A stretch of DNA of 64,000 nucleotides, taken from contig NZ_CP025611.1 in NCBI RefSeq assembly GCF_002868735.1, positions 1,730,501-1,794,500 of the forward strand. The letters are read 5' to 3'. The position numbers and the translations under genes are program-made. The DNA is from Niveispirillum cyanobacteriorum (GTDB taxonomy: Bacteria > Pseudomonadota > Alphaproteobacteria > Azospirillales > Azospirillaceae). Positions 19,429 through 28,227 of this stretch are shown one piece after another. The notes beneath the pieces are model-generated. The model made no database searches. It was not told where the DNA came from and saw only the letters and a program-made list of their open reading frames with translations. The first letter of the stretch is position 1. Each line of letters opens with the position of its first letter.

Positions 19429-20578
19429 GATTGCCCGCCGCCATCTACTGCTGACCGGGGCTGCGGCGGCCCTGCTGCCAGCTGCGGTACAGGCCGCCAC
19501 CACCATCCCCGGCCCCACGGGTGCCACCAGCATCCGCGACATGCTGGTCATCAATGCCCTGGGCGGCCTGGGCAATCCCAATGTGAAGCCGGCGGACGGG
19601 GCGTCGCGGGCAGAAAAGCTACGTATCGATCAGCGCGCCCTGGACGATGCCCGCCGGTCGGGCCTGCATGTGGTCAACAGCACCATCGGCTGGGTCGCAG
19701 GACCGGAGGAGCCGTTTGAGTTCAGCGTGCGGGAGACAGCCTCCACCCTGCTGCAAATCCGCAATCAGCCGCGCGATCTGACCCTGATCCTGACAGCGGG
19801 CGACATTGAGCGTGCGCGGGCCGAGGGCAAAATCGGCATCATCATGGGCTTCCAGAACGCCGCCATGTTCGGCAAGGATGCCTCACGCGTCGATCTCTTC
19901 GCCGATATGGGCGTGCGGGTCATGCAACTGACCTACAATGTCCAGAATGACCTGGGTTCCGGCAGCCTGATGCCAGAAGACCAGGGCCTGACCAATTTCG
20001 GGCGGGAGGTGATGGCCCGGATCGAGGCCAACAAGGTCATGGTCGACCTGTCCCATTCCAACCGCCAGACCTGTCTGGACGCGATTAAGGCGGCGACCCG
20101 GCCCCTGTCGATCAACCATACCGGTTGCCGCGCCATCACCGATCTGGCCCGTAATAAGACGGACGCCGAAATGCGCGGCGTGGCTGACAAGGGCGGCTTT
20201 GTCGGCATCTATTTCATGCCCTTCCTGGCCAAGGGCCGCGTCGCCACCGCCGATGATGTGGCCACCCATATCCTGCATGCGGTCAAGGTGGCGGGGGAGG
20301 ACCATGTCGGCATCGGCACCGATGGCTATGTCACCTCCTATGACGATATGGATGCGTACATGGAGGAGCTGCGCAAAGAGAATGAGCAGCGGGTGAAGCT
20401 GGGCATTGCGGCGGCGGGCGAAAGTGCCACCACCACCCCCTTCATCATGGATCTGCGTGGACCGGGCCAGTTTCAGAAGCTGGCCGACCTGCTGTTGGCC
20501 AAGGGGCTGAAGACCGGACAGGTAGAAAAGATCCTGGGCCGGAATTTCCTGCGCTTTGCGCGCGATGTCTGGGGCTAA
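19421..20578 (+). CDS. Exported M19 (renal dipeptidase)-like protein with altered metal site
   Basis: 385 residues beginning MTEIARRHLLL, a twin-arginine-like exported leader. The body follows the M19 fold: VDLSHS (His212), SINHTG (His233) and HVGIGTDG (Asp301) are conserved. The first metal motif, normally Asp-Gly-His-x-Asp near residue 45, is replaced here by INALGGLG, and the bridging Glu of the EG motif is Gln145 (IMGFQNA). So it may bind one metal or none, or have a different activity from canonical dipeptidases. Translationally coupled to the amidohydrolase, and followed by the RidA-like gene. Whether it hydrolyses dipeptides is open. Confidence 0.8.
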   Translation: MTEIARRHLLLTGAAAALLPAAVQAATTIPGPTGATSIRDMLVINALGGLGNPNVKPADGASRAEKLRIDQRALDDARRSGLHVVNSTIGWVAGPEEPFEFSVRETASTLLQIRNQPRDLTLILTAGDIERARAEGKIGIIMGFQNAAMFGKDASRVDLFADMGVRVMQLTYNVQNDLGSGSLMPEDQGLTNFGREVMARIEANKVMVDLSHSNRQTCLDAIKAATRPLSINHTGCRAITDLARNKTDAEMRGVADKGGFVGIYFMPFLAKGRVATADDVATHILHAVKVAGEDHVGIGTDGYVTSYDDMDAYMEELRKENEQRVKLGIAAAGESATTTPFIMDLRGPGQFQKLADLLLAKGLKTGQVEKILGRNFLRFARDVWG

Positions 20579-20591
20579 AGGGGGAATGACG

Positions 20592-21026
20592 ATGATGAGG
20601 CATACACTTGTCGCCGGCCTGATGCTGGCCGGGCTGTCCACGGCACCGGCCCTGGCCGATGATATGGTCTTCCACAAATCCTTTCCCGGCGCCCCCTTCT
20701 CCGAATCGGTGGAGGTGGATGGGGTGCTTTACCTGTCGGGACAATTGGGCACCGATGCCAATCTGAAACTGCCCGACGGCATGGCGGCGCAGGGTCGGCA
20801 GGTGATGGAGAATATCAAGGCCGCCGTGGAAAATCGCGGCCTGACCATGGACCATGTCTTCAAATGCACCGTCATGATGGCGGACATGAAGCAGTGGGGC
20901 GACTTCAACAAGATCTACATCACCTATTTCAAGCCCGACCGCCTGCCCGCCCGCTCCGCCTTCGGCACCAACGGACTGGCCCTGGGTGCCCTGCTGGAGG
21001 TGGAGTGTCTGGCGAAGATGCGGTGA
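20592..21026 (+). CDS. Exported RidA/YjgF-family protein
   Basis: RidA proteins deaminate reactive enamine/imine intermediates and are normally cytosolic. This 144-residue version carries an N-terminal signal peptide (MMRHTLVAGLMLAGLSTAPALA), after which the RidA fold follows: GVLYLSGQLG, the conserved Arg in LPARSAFG and Glu in LEVECLA. The Arg and Glu are those needed for imine hydrolysis in active RidA members. The start behind GGGGGA was chosen over an ATG six bases earlier. Third enzyme of the exported operon, ending one base before the convergent fliJ stop. Confidence 0.85.
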   Translation: MMRHTLVAGLMLAGLSTAPALADDMVFHKSFPGAPFSESVEVDGVLYLSGQLGTDANLKLPDGMAAQGRQVMENIKAAVENRGLTMDHVFKCTVMMADMKQWGDFNKIYITYFKPDRLPARSAFGTNGLALGALLEVECLAKMR

Positions 21027-21027
21027 C

Positions 21028-21465
21028 TTACCCCTCGCCCTCCTCCGCTACCCCCTGCTGGCGGGAAAAGCGGATGGAAGCGACCTCGTCGAACATCTGG
21101 GTTTCCCGGTAACGCCGCGCTTCCTTGGCGGCAAGGTCGCGCTGTTCCTGCACTTGCTCGAACTTCTTCTGTTCGCGAAACGCCTCGGCCAGGGCTTCCT
21201 CCGCCCGCTCCAACTCTAGGCGCAGGGTGGCAGCGCGGCGTTCATATTCCTCGCGCAGCATTTCCACCCGCCTTGCGAAGGCCGGGTAGGATTTAGCCAG
21301 CATAAGGTCAGTGGCAGCGAGGTCGCGCTCCACGATCACCTGTTGTTCAAACTGCTCCCGCTCTGCCACCAGACGGTCCTGGCTTTCCTGAAGCTGCACC
21401 ACGACGCGGCGGCGCTGGTCCACCTCCCGCTGGTTCAGGCGGATCAGGGGCTTCAAATCCTTCAT
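21028..21465 (-). CDS. fliJ: Flagellar export chaperone FliJ
   Basis: 145-residue, highly charged, almost wholly alpha-helical coiled-coil protein with long Glu/Arg/Gln runs and no tryptophan or obvious globular domain, typical of FliJ. It binds FliI and FlhA and escorts substrates to the flagellar type III export gate in the cytoplasm. Its start codon overlaps the fliI stop by one base, so it is coupled to fliI. FliJ is poorly conserved and the call rests mainly on size, coiled-coil character and position. Confidence 0.85.
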   Translation of the reverse strand: MKDLKPLIRLNQREVDQRRRVVVQLQESQDRLVAEREQFEQQVIVERDLAATDLMLAKSYPAFARRVEMLREEYERRAATLRLELERAEEALAEAFREQKKFEQVQEQRDLAAKEARRYRETQMFDEVASIRFSRQQGVAEEGEG

Positions 21466-22790
21466 CAGCCGGCACCGCCCAGGATGGCCGCCAGTTCGGC
21501 ATAGCCCTGGTCAAGGGTACTGCGCTCCCCCTTGCCCTGGCGCAGAAAGGCCTCGATGGCGGGGTTGTAATGGATGGCCTCATCCACCTGCGCGTCGCTG
21601 CCCTTGCGGTAGGCGCCCAGGCGGATCATCTCCTCCATGTCGGAATAGGCGGACATCAGCCGCCGGGCCTTGCCGACCAGGGCGTTCTGTTCGGGCGTGT
21701 TACAGCCGGGCATGGTGCGGCTGACCGAGCGCAGGATGTTGATGGCGGGGTAACGCCCCCGCTCGCCAATCTTGCGTTCCATCACGATATGGCCGTCCAG
21801 GATACCGCGCACCGCGTCGGCGATGGGTTCTTCCATGTCGCCACCCTCGACCAGCACCGTGAACAGGCCACTGATCGTGCCCACGCCCGTACCCGGCCCG
21901 GCGCGTTCCAGCAGGCGCGGCAGTTCGGCAAAGACGGTGGGGGGATAGCCCTTGGTGGTCGGCGGTTCACCGGCGGACAGGCCGATCTCACGCTGGGCCA
22001 TGGCGAATCGGGTCACGCTGTCCATCAGGCACAGAACATCCTGTTCCTGATCGCGGAAAAATTCCGACACGGCGAAGGTCAGATAGGCGGCCTGACGGCG
22101 CATCAGGGGTGGCTCGTCCGACGTCGCCACGATGACGACAGAACGCGCGATACCTTCCGGCCCCAGATCATGTTCCAGGAATTCCTGCACCTCGCGCCCG
22201 CGCTCACCGATCAGGCCGATGACGCTGACATTGGCCTCCGTATATTTGGCCAACATGGACATCAGCACCGACTTGCCCACGCCGGAGCCGGCAAAGATGC
22301 CCATGCGCTGCCCCCGGCAGCAGGACAGGAAGGTGTTGATGGATTTCACACCCAAATCCATCTTGGCCCCCACACGTTTACGGGCATGGGCAGGCGGCGG
22401 GCCGGCCTTGATCAGATAAGGCACCTCGCCGGTGGGCAGCGGGCCCTTGCCGTCGATGGGCTGTCCCAATGCATTGATGACCCGGCCCAGCCAGGCTTGC
22501 GTTGGATAGATCGACGCCTGTCCCTCCGCCACCTCCGCCCGGCAGCCCAGGCCAATATCGTCCAGCGTGCCGAACGGCATCAGCAATGCGCGTCCCCCGC
22601 GAAAGCCCACCACCTCACAGGGGACAGGCTTCCCCCCGCGCGTGATGACGCGGCAGCGGCCGCCGATGGACAGGCGCCGTTCCACCCCACCCACCTCTAC
22701 CATCATGCCAAGCACCGAGGTGACGCGGCCAAAAACGGCGTAGGTCGGCAAGGCGTTGATCTCTTGCACCAACTGATCGTGATCAAGCAT
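21465..22790 (-). CDS. fliI: Flagellar protein export ATPase FliI
   Basis: ATPase of the flagellar type III export apparatus, a homologue of F1 beta. The 441-residue product has Walker A GSGVGKS (168-174), the ERGREVQEF segment and the conserved [14 protein letters not shown] loop. The start [11 protein letters not shown] was chosen because upstream in-frame residues are not family-like. It is followed directly by fliJ. The divergent gene is ctrA, the master regulator known to control early flagellar genes in many alphaproteobacteria. Confidence 0.96.
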   Translation of the reverse strand: MLDHDQLVQEINALPTYAVFGRVTSVLGMMVEVGGVERRLSIGGRCRVITRGGKPVPCEVVGFRGGRALLMPFGTLDDIGLGCRAEVAEGQASIYPTQAWLGRVINALGQPIDGKGPLPTGEVPYLIKAGPPPAHARKRVGAKMDLGVKSINTFLSCCRGQRMGIFAGSGVGKSVLMSMLAKYTEANVSVIGLIGERGREVQEFLEHDLGPEGIARSVVIVATSDEPPLMRRQAAYLTFAVSEFFRDQEQDVLCLMDSVTRFAMAQREIGLSAGEPPTTKGYPPTVFAELPRLLERAGPGTGVGTISGLFTVLVEGGDMEEPIADAVRGILDGHIVMERKIGERGRYPAINILRSVSRTMPGCNTPEQNALVGKARRLMSAYSDMEEMIRLGAYRKGSDAQVDEAIHYNPAIEAFLRQGKGERSTLDQGYAELAAILGGAG

Positions 22791-22878
22791 GGAACGCCCC
22801 TGGTCTTTGGCAAATCCGCAATGACATGGCCGGACACATACGAATGAACAGGCGATGACCCCTGGCAAAACCATTGGT

Positions 22879-22893
22879 CGGATAGCATATCCG
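22879..22893. promoter_or_regulatory. Inverted repeat between fliI and ctrA
   Basis: Arms CGGATA (22879-22884) and TATCCG (22888-22893) with a three-base spacer lie in the 168-base divergent gap. A GTTAACC (22904-22910) nearby resembles half of a CtrA box (TTAACCAT), but no full TTAA-N7-TTAA site is present. Function unproven. Confidence 0.3.
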
Positions 22894-22958
22894 TAGAGGC
22901 TCTGTTAACCTATCTGCCGTAGATGGGGTATACCTACTCTTGCCTCAAGGAAACCATC

Positions 22959-23669
22959 ATGCGCGTCCTGCTGGTTGAAGACGATGCCGCGATGCAGAAA
23001 AGCATCCAGCTGATGTTGTCCGCCGAAGGTGGGTACATCGTGGACGCCACCAGCCTGGGTGAGGACGGGCTGGAGATCGGTAAACTCTACGACTATGATA
23101 TCATCATCCTGGACCTGATGCTGCCCGACATGGACGGGTACGAGGTGCTGCGCCGCCTGCGCGCCTCGCGGGTCAACACCCCCATCCTGATCCTGTCGGG
23201 CCTGTCCGACCTGGACAACAAGATCAAGGGCCTGGGCTTTGGCGCCGATGATTACCTGACCAAGCCGTTCGACAAGCGTGAATTGATCGCGCGTGTACAG
23301 GCCATCATCCGCCGGTCCAAGGGCCATTCGGAAAGCATCATCCGCACCGGCAAGCTGACCGTTAACCTGGATGCCAAGACGGCCACCGTGGAAGGGGCGC
23401 CCCTGCACCTGACCGGCAAGGAATATGGCATTTTGGAACTGCTGTCGCTGCGCAAGGGCACGACCCTGACGAAGGAGATGTTCTTGAACCATCTCTATGG
23501 CGGCATGGACGAGCCTGAGCTGAAAATCATCGACGTCTTCGTCTGCAAGCTGCGCAAAAAGCTGACCACCGCGACCGAGGGCGACAATTATATCGAGACG
23601 GTGTGGGGCCGCGGCTATGTGCTGCGCGACCCGGCCGAAGGTGCCGTAACCACAAAGGCCGCCGGTTGA
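22959..23669 (+). CDS. ctrA: Cell-cycle response regulator CtrA
   Basis: OmpR-type response regulator that controls cell-cycle, motility and flagellar genes in alphaproteobacteria. 236 residues: receiver domain 1-118 with phospho-acceptor Asp52 ([13 protein letters not shown]), one residue later than the Caulobacter Asp51 because of a single extra residue near 25-35, and Lys in [10 protein letters not shown]. The winged-helix output domain has the near-invariant CtrA segments [20 protein letters not shown] and [14 protein letters not shown]. The C-terminus does not end in the Caulobacter-type Ala-Ala ClpX degron; it ends AAG. Start chosen at [10 protein letters not shown] with AAGGAAA before it. 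Confidence 0.97.
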   Translation: MRVLLVEDDAAMQKSIQLMLSAEGGYIVDATSLGEDGLEIGKLYDYDIIILDLMLPDMDGYEVLRRLRASRVNTPILILSGLSDLDNKIKGLGFGADDYLTKPFDKRELIARVQAIIRRSKGHSESIIRTGKLTVNLDAKTATVEGAPLHLTGKEYGILELLSLRKGTTLTKEMFLNHLYGGMDEPELKIIDVFVCKLRKKLTTATEGDNYIETVWGRGYVLRDPAEGAVTTKAAG

Positions 23670-24742
23670 GGAGGCCACAGCGTATCCTGCTTCTGGGCGG
23701 CGGCCACGCCCGCCCGCCCCTGCTGAAACGCATGTCCGCCCTGGGCCGGGCTGGGCACAAGACCACGCTGCTATCCCCCGCCCCGCAGGTTTGGGCGGAG
23801 GCTGTGCCGGCCCTGCTGGCTGGACGCATTGATCCGGCCACCGCCCGCCTCGATGCCGGCGCCCTGGCGCGGGATGCGGGGATCGAGTTCATTGATGATG
23901 CCGTTCTGGGCCTGGACCTGAAGGCCGGGCTGGTTCATCGGCATGAGGGGGAGCCCGTCCCCTTCGACCTGCTTTCCATCGCGCCTGAAGCGGGCACCCG
24001 GCCCCTGCCCGGCACGCTGGGACATGCCCGCTGCTTCGCCACCCGCCCCCTATCCCGTCTGCTGGACCTGCGTTCGGCCCTGGAAGCGCGGTTTGAACAG
24101 CATCCGGGCCGCGTCGTGGCCCTGACCATCGCTGGCGGCGGGGTGGAGGCGGTGCGCATCGCCCTGTCGATCCTCCATCTTGCTGCCCTGCTGGGCGGGC
24201 ATGTGGCCGTCACCCTGCTGATGCGCGGCCTGATCCTGACAGGATTGCCGGGACCGGCGGGGGTTCGGCTGGCGGAAATCCTGTCGACCCATGGTGCCAT
24301 CCTGATCGAAAAGGCACCCGTGGCGCGGGTAGAGGGGAATGAGGCGGTATTGGTCAATGGTGACCGCATCGCCTTCGACCTGTTCTTGAATGCGACCGGC
24401 GGGGCCGGGCCGGCCTGGCTGAAAACCAGCGGGCTGACTGTCGATGCGAACGGGCGCCTGCGCTGTGATGCCAAGCTGTTCGTGGGCGGGTTGGAACATG
24501 TGCTGGCAGGTGGTGAAGCGGTCAGCCCGGAAGGCGGGCGGCATCCCGGCTGGGGCACGCTGACCTATAACCTGACGGCCATGGCCATTGATCTGGTGCC
24601 GCGCCGGGCATCGCCGCGCAAGCCCCCTCTATTCTTCGACCTGGGTAACGGCGAAGCGCTGGCCGCCTGGGGCCGGCACTGGACGCTGGGCCGTACCGCA
24701 CTATGGGCCCTGCGCTGGGCCGAGGGGCGCTGGCTGCTGTGA
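23666..24742 (+). CDS. FAD-dependent NAD(P)H dehydrogenase-like oxidoreductase
   Basis: About 358 residues of the NDH-2/pyridine nucleotide-disulfide oxidoreductase type, close to the oxidoreductase half of SelD fusion proteins but without a SelD domain. The N-terminal FAD loop is [11 protein letters not shown] (about 8-18). A second dinucleotide region, [11 protein letters not shown], lies near the middle, and the conserved [14 protein letters not shown] signature is near the C-terminus. The most likely start is TTG at the ctrA stop (TTGA overlap), since upstream codons are a poor match and no ATG is suitable. That would couple it to ctrA translation. Electron acceptor and role are unknown. 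Confidence 0.8.
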   Translation: MRRPQRILLLGGGHARPPLLKRMSALGRAGHKTTLLSPAPQVWAEAVPALLAGRIDPATARLDAGALARDAGIEFIDDAVLGLDLKAGLVHRHEGEPVPFDLLSIAPEAGTRPLPGTLGHARCFATRPLSRLLDLRSALEARFEQHPGRVVALTIAGGGVEAVRIALSILHLAALLGGHVAVTLLMRGLILTGLPGPAGVRLAEILSTHGAILIEKAPVARVEGNEAVLVNGDRIAFDLFLNATGGAGPAWLKTSGLTVDANGRLRCDAKLFVGGLEHVLAGGEAVSPEGGRHPGWGTLTYNLTAMAIDLVPRRASPRKPPLFFDLGNGEALAAWGRHWTLGRTALWALRWAEGRWLL

Positions 24743-24816
24743 CCGCAAGAACCGGGTCGCTGCTTCGATCCCGGCCTGCCATCGTCGCGCCATCACGACA
24801 CGATGGAGCGCCCGCC

Positions 24817-25284
24817 ATGTCCTATATCGTCAGCGGCCTGCAATCCGCCCCTTTCGCCCCCCTGTTCGGCCTGGATGATCAGGCGCTGGCCCAGCGCGGC
24901 ATACGGCGCATGACGGCGCCACAGGACGGGCTTTACCCCTGCCGCGTCACGCTGGCCGATGTGCCGGCGGGCACCGATGTCCTGCTTCTGTCCTATCAGC
25001 ATCAACCGGCCCACACCCCCTACCGCGCCGAGGGGCCGATCTTCGTGACCGAAGGCCATGCCGAAACGGCGGTGGCGACGGGTGAGGTGCCGTTGATGAT
25101 GGCCAAACGCATCCTGTCCGTCCGCGCCTATGACGGCGATGACATGATCGTCGATGCCGATGTTATCGACGGGAAGGACGCCGATGCCCTGTTCCGCCGC
25201 TATCTGGCGCGACCGGAGGTGGCGTATCTGCATGTGCATCTGGCCCGGCGCGGATGCTATGCCGGGCGCGTGGATCGTATGTAA
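24817..25284 (+). CDS. DUF1203-family protein
   Basis: 155 residues matching the DUF1203 pattern: N-terminal YIVSGL, the PCRVTLADVPAGTDVLLLSYQHQP block, YRAEGPIFV and the C-terminal VAYLHVHLARRGCYAGRVDR. The family is widespread and uncharacterised; no signal peptide or membrane segment is present, so it is probably cytoplasmic. It follows the oxidoreductase after 74 bases on the same strand and may be co-transcribed. No function can be offered. Confidence 0.85.
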   Translation: MSYIVSGLQSAPFAPLFGLDDQALAQRGIRRMTAPQDGLYPCRVTLADVPAGTDVLLLSYQHQPAHTPYRAEGPIFVTEGHAETAVATGEVPLMMAKRILSVRAYDGDDMIVDADVIDGKDADALFRRYLARPEVAYLHVHLARRGCYAGRVDRM

Positions 25285-25341
25285 GTGTGCCCTCAAACGC
25301 CGGGCGGGCGCCGCCGCGCCCTTGGCTCACGCCGCATGTGC

Positions 25342-25390
25342 TGCGGGCCGGCAGTCGCCGGCCTGCGATGTCATGAGCCATAAGCTCATG
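25342..25390. terminator. Two adjacent hairpins in a convergent gap
   Basis: GGGCCGGC/GCCGGCCT-type stem with an AGTC loop (about 25344-25363), then CATGAGC (25372-25378) and GCTCATG (25384-25390), 7 bp with a five-base loop. They lie between the DUF1203 gene and the 3' end of the Amt-kinase gene. Without T tracts, simple rho-independent termination is only a guess. Confidence 0.4.
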
Positions 25391-25398
25391 CCATCGGC

Positions 25399-27537
25399 CT
25401 AACCCGTCCGCCGGTCCTTCTCCGCCGCCCGTTCGATGGTGCGGGCGATGGGGAAGCGGATATGGACGCTGGTGCCCTTGCCCGGCGCCGTCTGGATCAC
25501 CAGCGTCCCGTCATGCAGACGCACCAGGGCATTGACCAGCGACAGGCCAAGGCCCGAGCCGCCATGGCCCTTGGCCAACCCGCCTTCCAACTGCGTGAAG
25601 GGTTCCAGCGCCTTGGAGACCAGGGCCGGGTCCATGCCGATCCCCGTATCCGAGACAGTCAGGCACAGACGGCGGTCGGGCTCGAAACTGGCCGACAGTT
25701 TCACCTTGCCGCCCGCCGGTGTGAACTTGACCGCATTGCCAACCAGATTGATCAGGATCTGCCGGATGGCGCGTTCATCGGCCTGCAGAGCGGGCAGGTC
25801 GGGGGAGACATCCAGGATCAGGCCCATGCTGCCGCTTTCGGCCAAAGGCTGCATCAGGCGGTGGACGCCACGCAGGATGCGGGCCAGGTCCAGCGGCTGT
25901 TCGTTCAGCTGGAACTTGCCCGCCTCCAGCCGCGAGAAATCCAGCACATCATTGACCAGGGCCAGCAGATGCTTGCCACCATCATGGATGTCGCGGGCAT
26001 GCTCGACATAATGTTCGTCAATGGGGCCATAGGCCTGATCGGCGATCAGCTGTGAAAAGCCGATGACGGCGTTCAGCGGTGTACGCAGCTCATGGCTCAT
26101 CGTCGCCAGGAACTGCGACTTGGCAAGGTTGGAGTTCTCCGCCTCAACCTTCGCCTTTCCCAACTCGTCCAGCAGCAGGGAGTGGCGCTGGATCTCCGAC
26201 GTCACGCGGTCGATGACGCGGTTATACTGGGCGGCGATCAGCTCCACATCCGATTGTGGCTCCACATGCACCGGGCGGTCGAACTTGCCCTCCTGGCGGT
26301 GGCGCTCCATCTCGGCCGCCAAATCCAGCATGGGGGAGGTGGCCCCATGTTCGGCGACGTTCAGGCCCAGCCGTTCCGCCTCCACATCGATGCGCAGCGG
26401 GAAGATGCGGTTGATAACCCGCAGCAGGATATAGCCGCTGCCAAAGGTGAAGACGCCACAGGCCGCCACACCCGTCAACTGCACGCCCAGTTGCTGCCAC
26501 CGCGACAAGCCCGTGCCGAACAGGGCGACATCGCCAAAGAGCGCCACGCACAGGGTGCCCCAGATGCCGGCGAACAGATGCACGGGCACGGCACCCACGG
26601 CATCATCGATCTTCAACCGGTCCAGCAGCACGCCGCCGGCAATGACGATGATCCCGGCCACGGCCCCGATGATGGCCGCCGACCCTGTCCCCACCACCAG
26701 CGCACAAGCCGTGATGCCGACCAGACCACCCAGAATGCCGTTGAGGAAATGTTCGACGCGCGGCTTCGGCTCCATCAGCACGGACACGAAATGGCCCGTC
26801 AGGCCACCGGCACAGCCCGCGACCACGGTGTTCAACAAGACCCCCGGCGCCTTGTCCAGATCACCCAGCACCGACCCGCCATTGAAACCCAGCCAGCCGA
26901 ACCACAGGACCAGCACGCCAGACGCCGCCATGGTCAGGTTATTGCTGCCCAGCGCGCGCACGCCGGGATCAAAGCGCCCGGTGCGCGGCCCGATGACCAG
27001 CACCGCGGCCAGCGACAGCCAGCCGCCCACCGAATGCACGACGGTGGAGCCGGCGAAATCAATGAAGCCCAGAGCCGACAGCCAGCCCTGGCTCTGCGGT
27101 CCGGCCATCCCGCCCCAGGCCCAATGCCCGAAAACCGGATAGATCAGGGCCGACAGCAGGGCCGAGACGACGATATAGCTGCCATAGCCCATGCGTTCGG
27201 CCACGGCCCCCGACACGATCGTGGTGGCCGTGCCGCAGAACATGATCTGAAACAGGATGAAGACCAGGGGCGTCGCAGCATCCAGATGGTCGGGCATGAA
27301 GCCGCCGGTGCCGATCAGGCCCAGCCAGCTGGGCCCGAACATGATGGCGTAGCCGAACAGCCAGAACAGGAAACCGGCGATGCAGAAATCCATCACATTC
27401 TTGATGGCGACATTGATGGAGTTCTTGGCCCGGACGAACCCGACCTCCAACAGGCAGAATCCCAGCTGCATCGCGAAGACCAGGGCCGTCGCGGTCAGGA
27501 CCCATAGATGAACGACCGGATCACTCGTCATCCACAT
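25399..27537 (-). CDS. Ammonium transporter-histidine kinase fusion
   Basis: A 712-residue fusion. Residues 1-380 are a complete Amt/Rh domain with about eleven membrane segments. The twin pore histidines are His168 (TVVHSVGG) and His320 (VPVHLFAG), and Asp160 (FIDFAG) is the conserved ammonium-site Asp. A charged linker and coiled coil (about 385-470) lead to a HisKA domain with phospho-acceptor His482 (MSHELRTPLN) and a HATPase with N box NLVGNAVKFT and G box DTGIGMD...GSGLGLS. The arrangement matches the known Amt-kinase class (for example Ks-Amt5) that senses ammonium through the Amt fold. No response regulator or glnK is adjacent. The start could also be a GTG 12 bases upstream. Confidence 0.92.
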   Translation of the reverse strand: MWMTSDPVVHLWVLTATALVFAMQLGFCLLEVGFVRAKNSINVAIKNVMDFCIAGFLFWLFGYAIMFGPSWLGLIGTGGFMPDHLDAATPLVFILFQIMFCGTATTIVSGAVAERMGYGSYIVVSALLSALIYPVFGHWAWGGMAGPQSQGWLSALGFIDFAGSTVVHSVGGWLSLAAVLVIGPRTGRFDPGVRALGSNNLTMAASGVLVLWFGWLGFNGGSVLGDLDKAPGVLLNTVVAGCAGGLTGHFVSVLMEPKPRVEHFLNGILGGLVGITACALVVGTGSAAIIGAVAGIIVIAGGVLLDRLKIDDAVGAVPVHLFAGIWGTLCVALFGDVALFGTGLSRWQQLGVQLTGVAACGVFTFGSGYILLRVINRIFPLRIDVEAERLGLNVAEHGATSPMLDLAAEMERHRQEGKFDRPVHVEPQSDVELIAAQYNRVIDRVTSEIQRHSLLLDELGKAKVEAENSNLAKSQFLATMSHELRTPLNAVIGFSQLIADQAYGPIDEHYVEHARDIHDGGKHLLALVNDVLDFSRLEAGKFQLNEQPLDLARILRGVHRLMQPLAESGSMGLILDVSPDLPALQADERAIRQILINLVGNAVKFTPAGGKVKLSASFEPDRRLCLTVSDTGIGMDPALVSKALEPFTQLEGGLAKGHGGSGLGLSLVNALVRLHDGTLVIQTAPGKGTSVHIRFPIARTIERAAEKDRRTG

Positions 27538-27770
27538 CCCCACCGGCACCTTCCCCCCTCCCGTCGGGGGTGGGCCGGAAATATTGGTAAAGCTTGTTGC
27601 GTGACACCGCTAACATCCATGCCAACACGGATCATGTTGCATTGCAATCGAACTTTCATGGCGATTATGCGGGGGCGCTGGGGAACAATTGCATGCCGGG
27701 GCTGGGATATTGCCCGCCAATGCCCCATGTTAGGGAGATCGGATTTCCGCCAACCCTTGGATAAGAAACG

Positions 27771-28190
27771 ATGAAATACCTGCATACCATGGTCCGTGTG
27801 ACCGACCTGGAGCAGTCGCTGGATTTCTACTGCAACAAGCTGGGCCTGAAGGAACTGCGCCGCATGGAAAACCAGGCGGGCCGCTTCACCCTGATCTTCC
27901 TGGCCGCCGATGAGACACCGGATGCGCAGGTGGAGCTGACCTATAACTGGGACCCGGAGGTCTATACGGGTGGGCGCAATTTCGGCCATCTGGCGTTCGA
28001 GGTGGATGACATCTACGCCACCTGTCAGTCGCTGATGGACAAGGGCGTGACCATCAACCGTCCGCCGCGCGACGGCCGCATGGCGTTCGTCCGCTCCCCC
28101 GACAACATCTCGATCGAGTTGCTGCAGAAGGGCGGAGCCTTGGCCCCGGCAGAGCCGTGGACCAGCATGCCCAACACGGGCGTGTGGTAA
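27771..28190 (+). CDS. gloA: Lactoylglutathione lyase (glyoxalase I)
   Basis: Isomerises the hemithioacetal of methylglyoxal and glutathione to S-lactoylglutathione, detoxifying methylglyoxal in the cytoplasm. The 139-residue protein has the vicinal-oxygen-chelate fold and metal ligands in the expected places: His5, Glu55 (QVELTYNW), His73 (FGHLAFEV) and Glu116 (ISIELLQ). The length is slightly longer than Ni-type GloA of E. coli because of a C-terminal tail. It stands alone, convergent with panC through a shared terminator; 200+ bases upstream separate it from the Amt-kinase gene. Confidence 0.96.
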   Translation: MKYLHTMVRVTDLEQSLDFYCNKLGLKELRRMENQAGRFTLIFLAADETPDAQVELTYNWDPEVYTGGRNFGHLAFEVDDIYATCQSLMDKGVTINRPPRDGRMAFVRSPDNISIELLQKGGALAPAEPWTSMPNTGVW

Positions 28191-28198
28191 GGAAAGCA

Positions 28199-28222
28199 GG
28201 GGCGGGCCGGCGGGTCCGCCCC
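28199..28222. terminator. Terminator between gloA and panC
   Basis: Arms GGGGCGG (28199-28205) and CCGCCCC (28216-28222), extended inward by a G-T pair and two G-C pairs to about 10 bp with a four-base loop, and followed by ATTTCTT on the plus strand. Serves the convergent pair gloA and panC. Confidence 0.65.
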
Positions 28223-28227
28223 ATTTC

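Noticed and set aside
22904-22910. Possible CtrA binding site before ctrA
   Set aside because: Only one half of the TTAA-N7-TTAA motif is present; too weak to call as autoregulation.
27550-27770. Sigma-54 promoter for the Amt-kinase gene
   Set aside because: The best minus-strand match, TGGCAT-N5-TTAGC, breaks the invariant GC of the -12 element, so nitrogen control by sigma-54 is not supported. A TTGCATTGCAA sequence (27637-27647) in the same gap has no known match.
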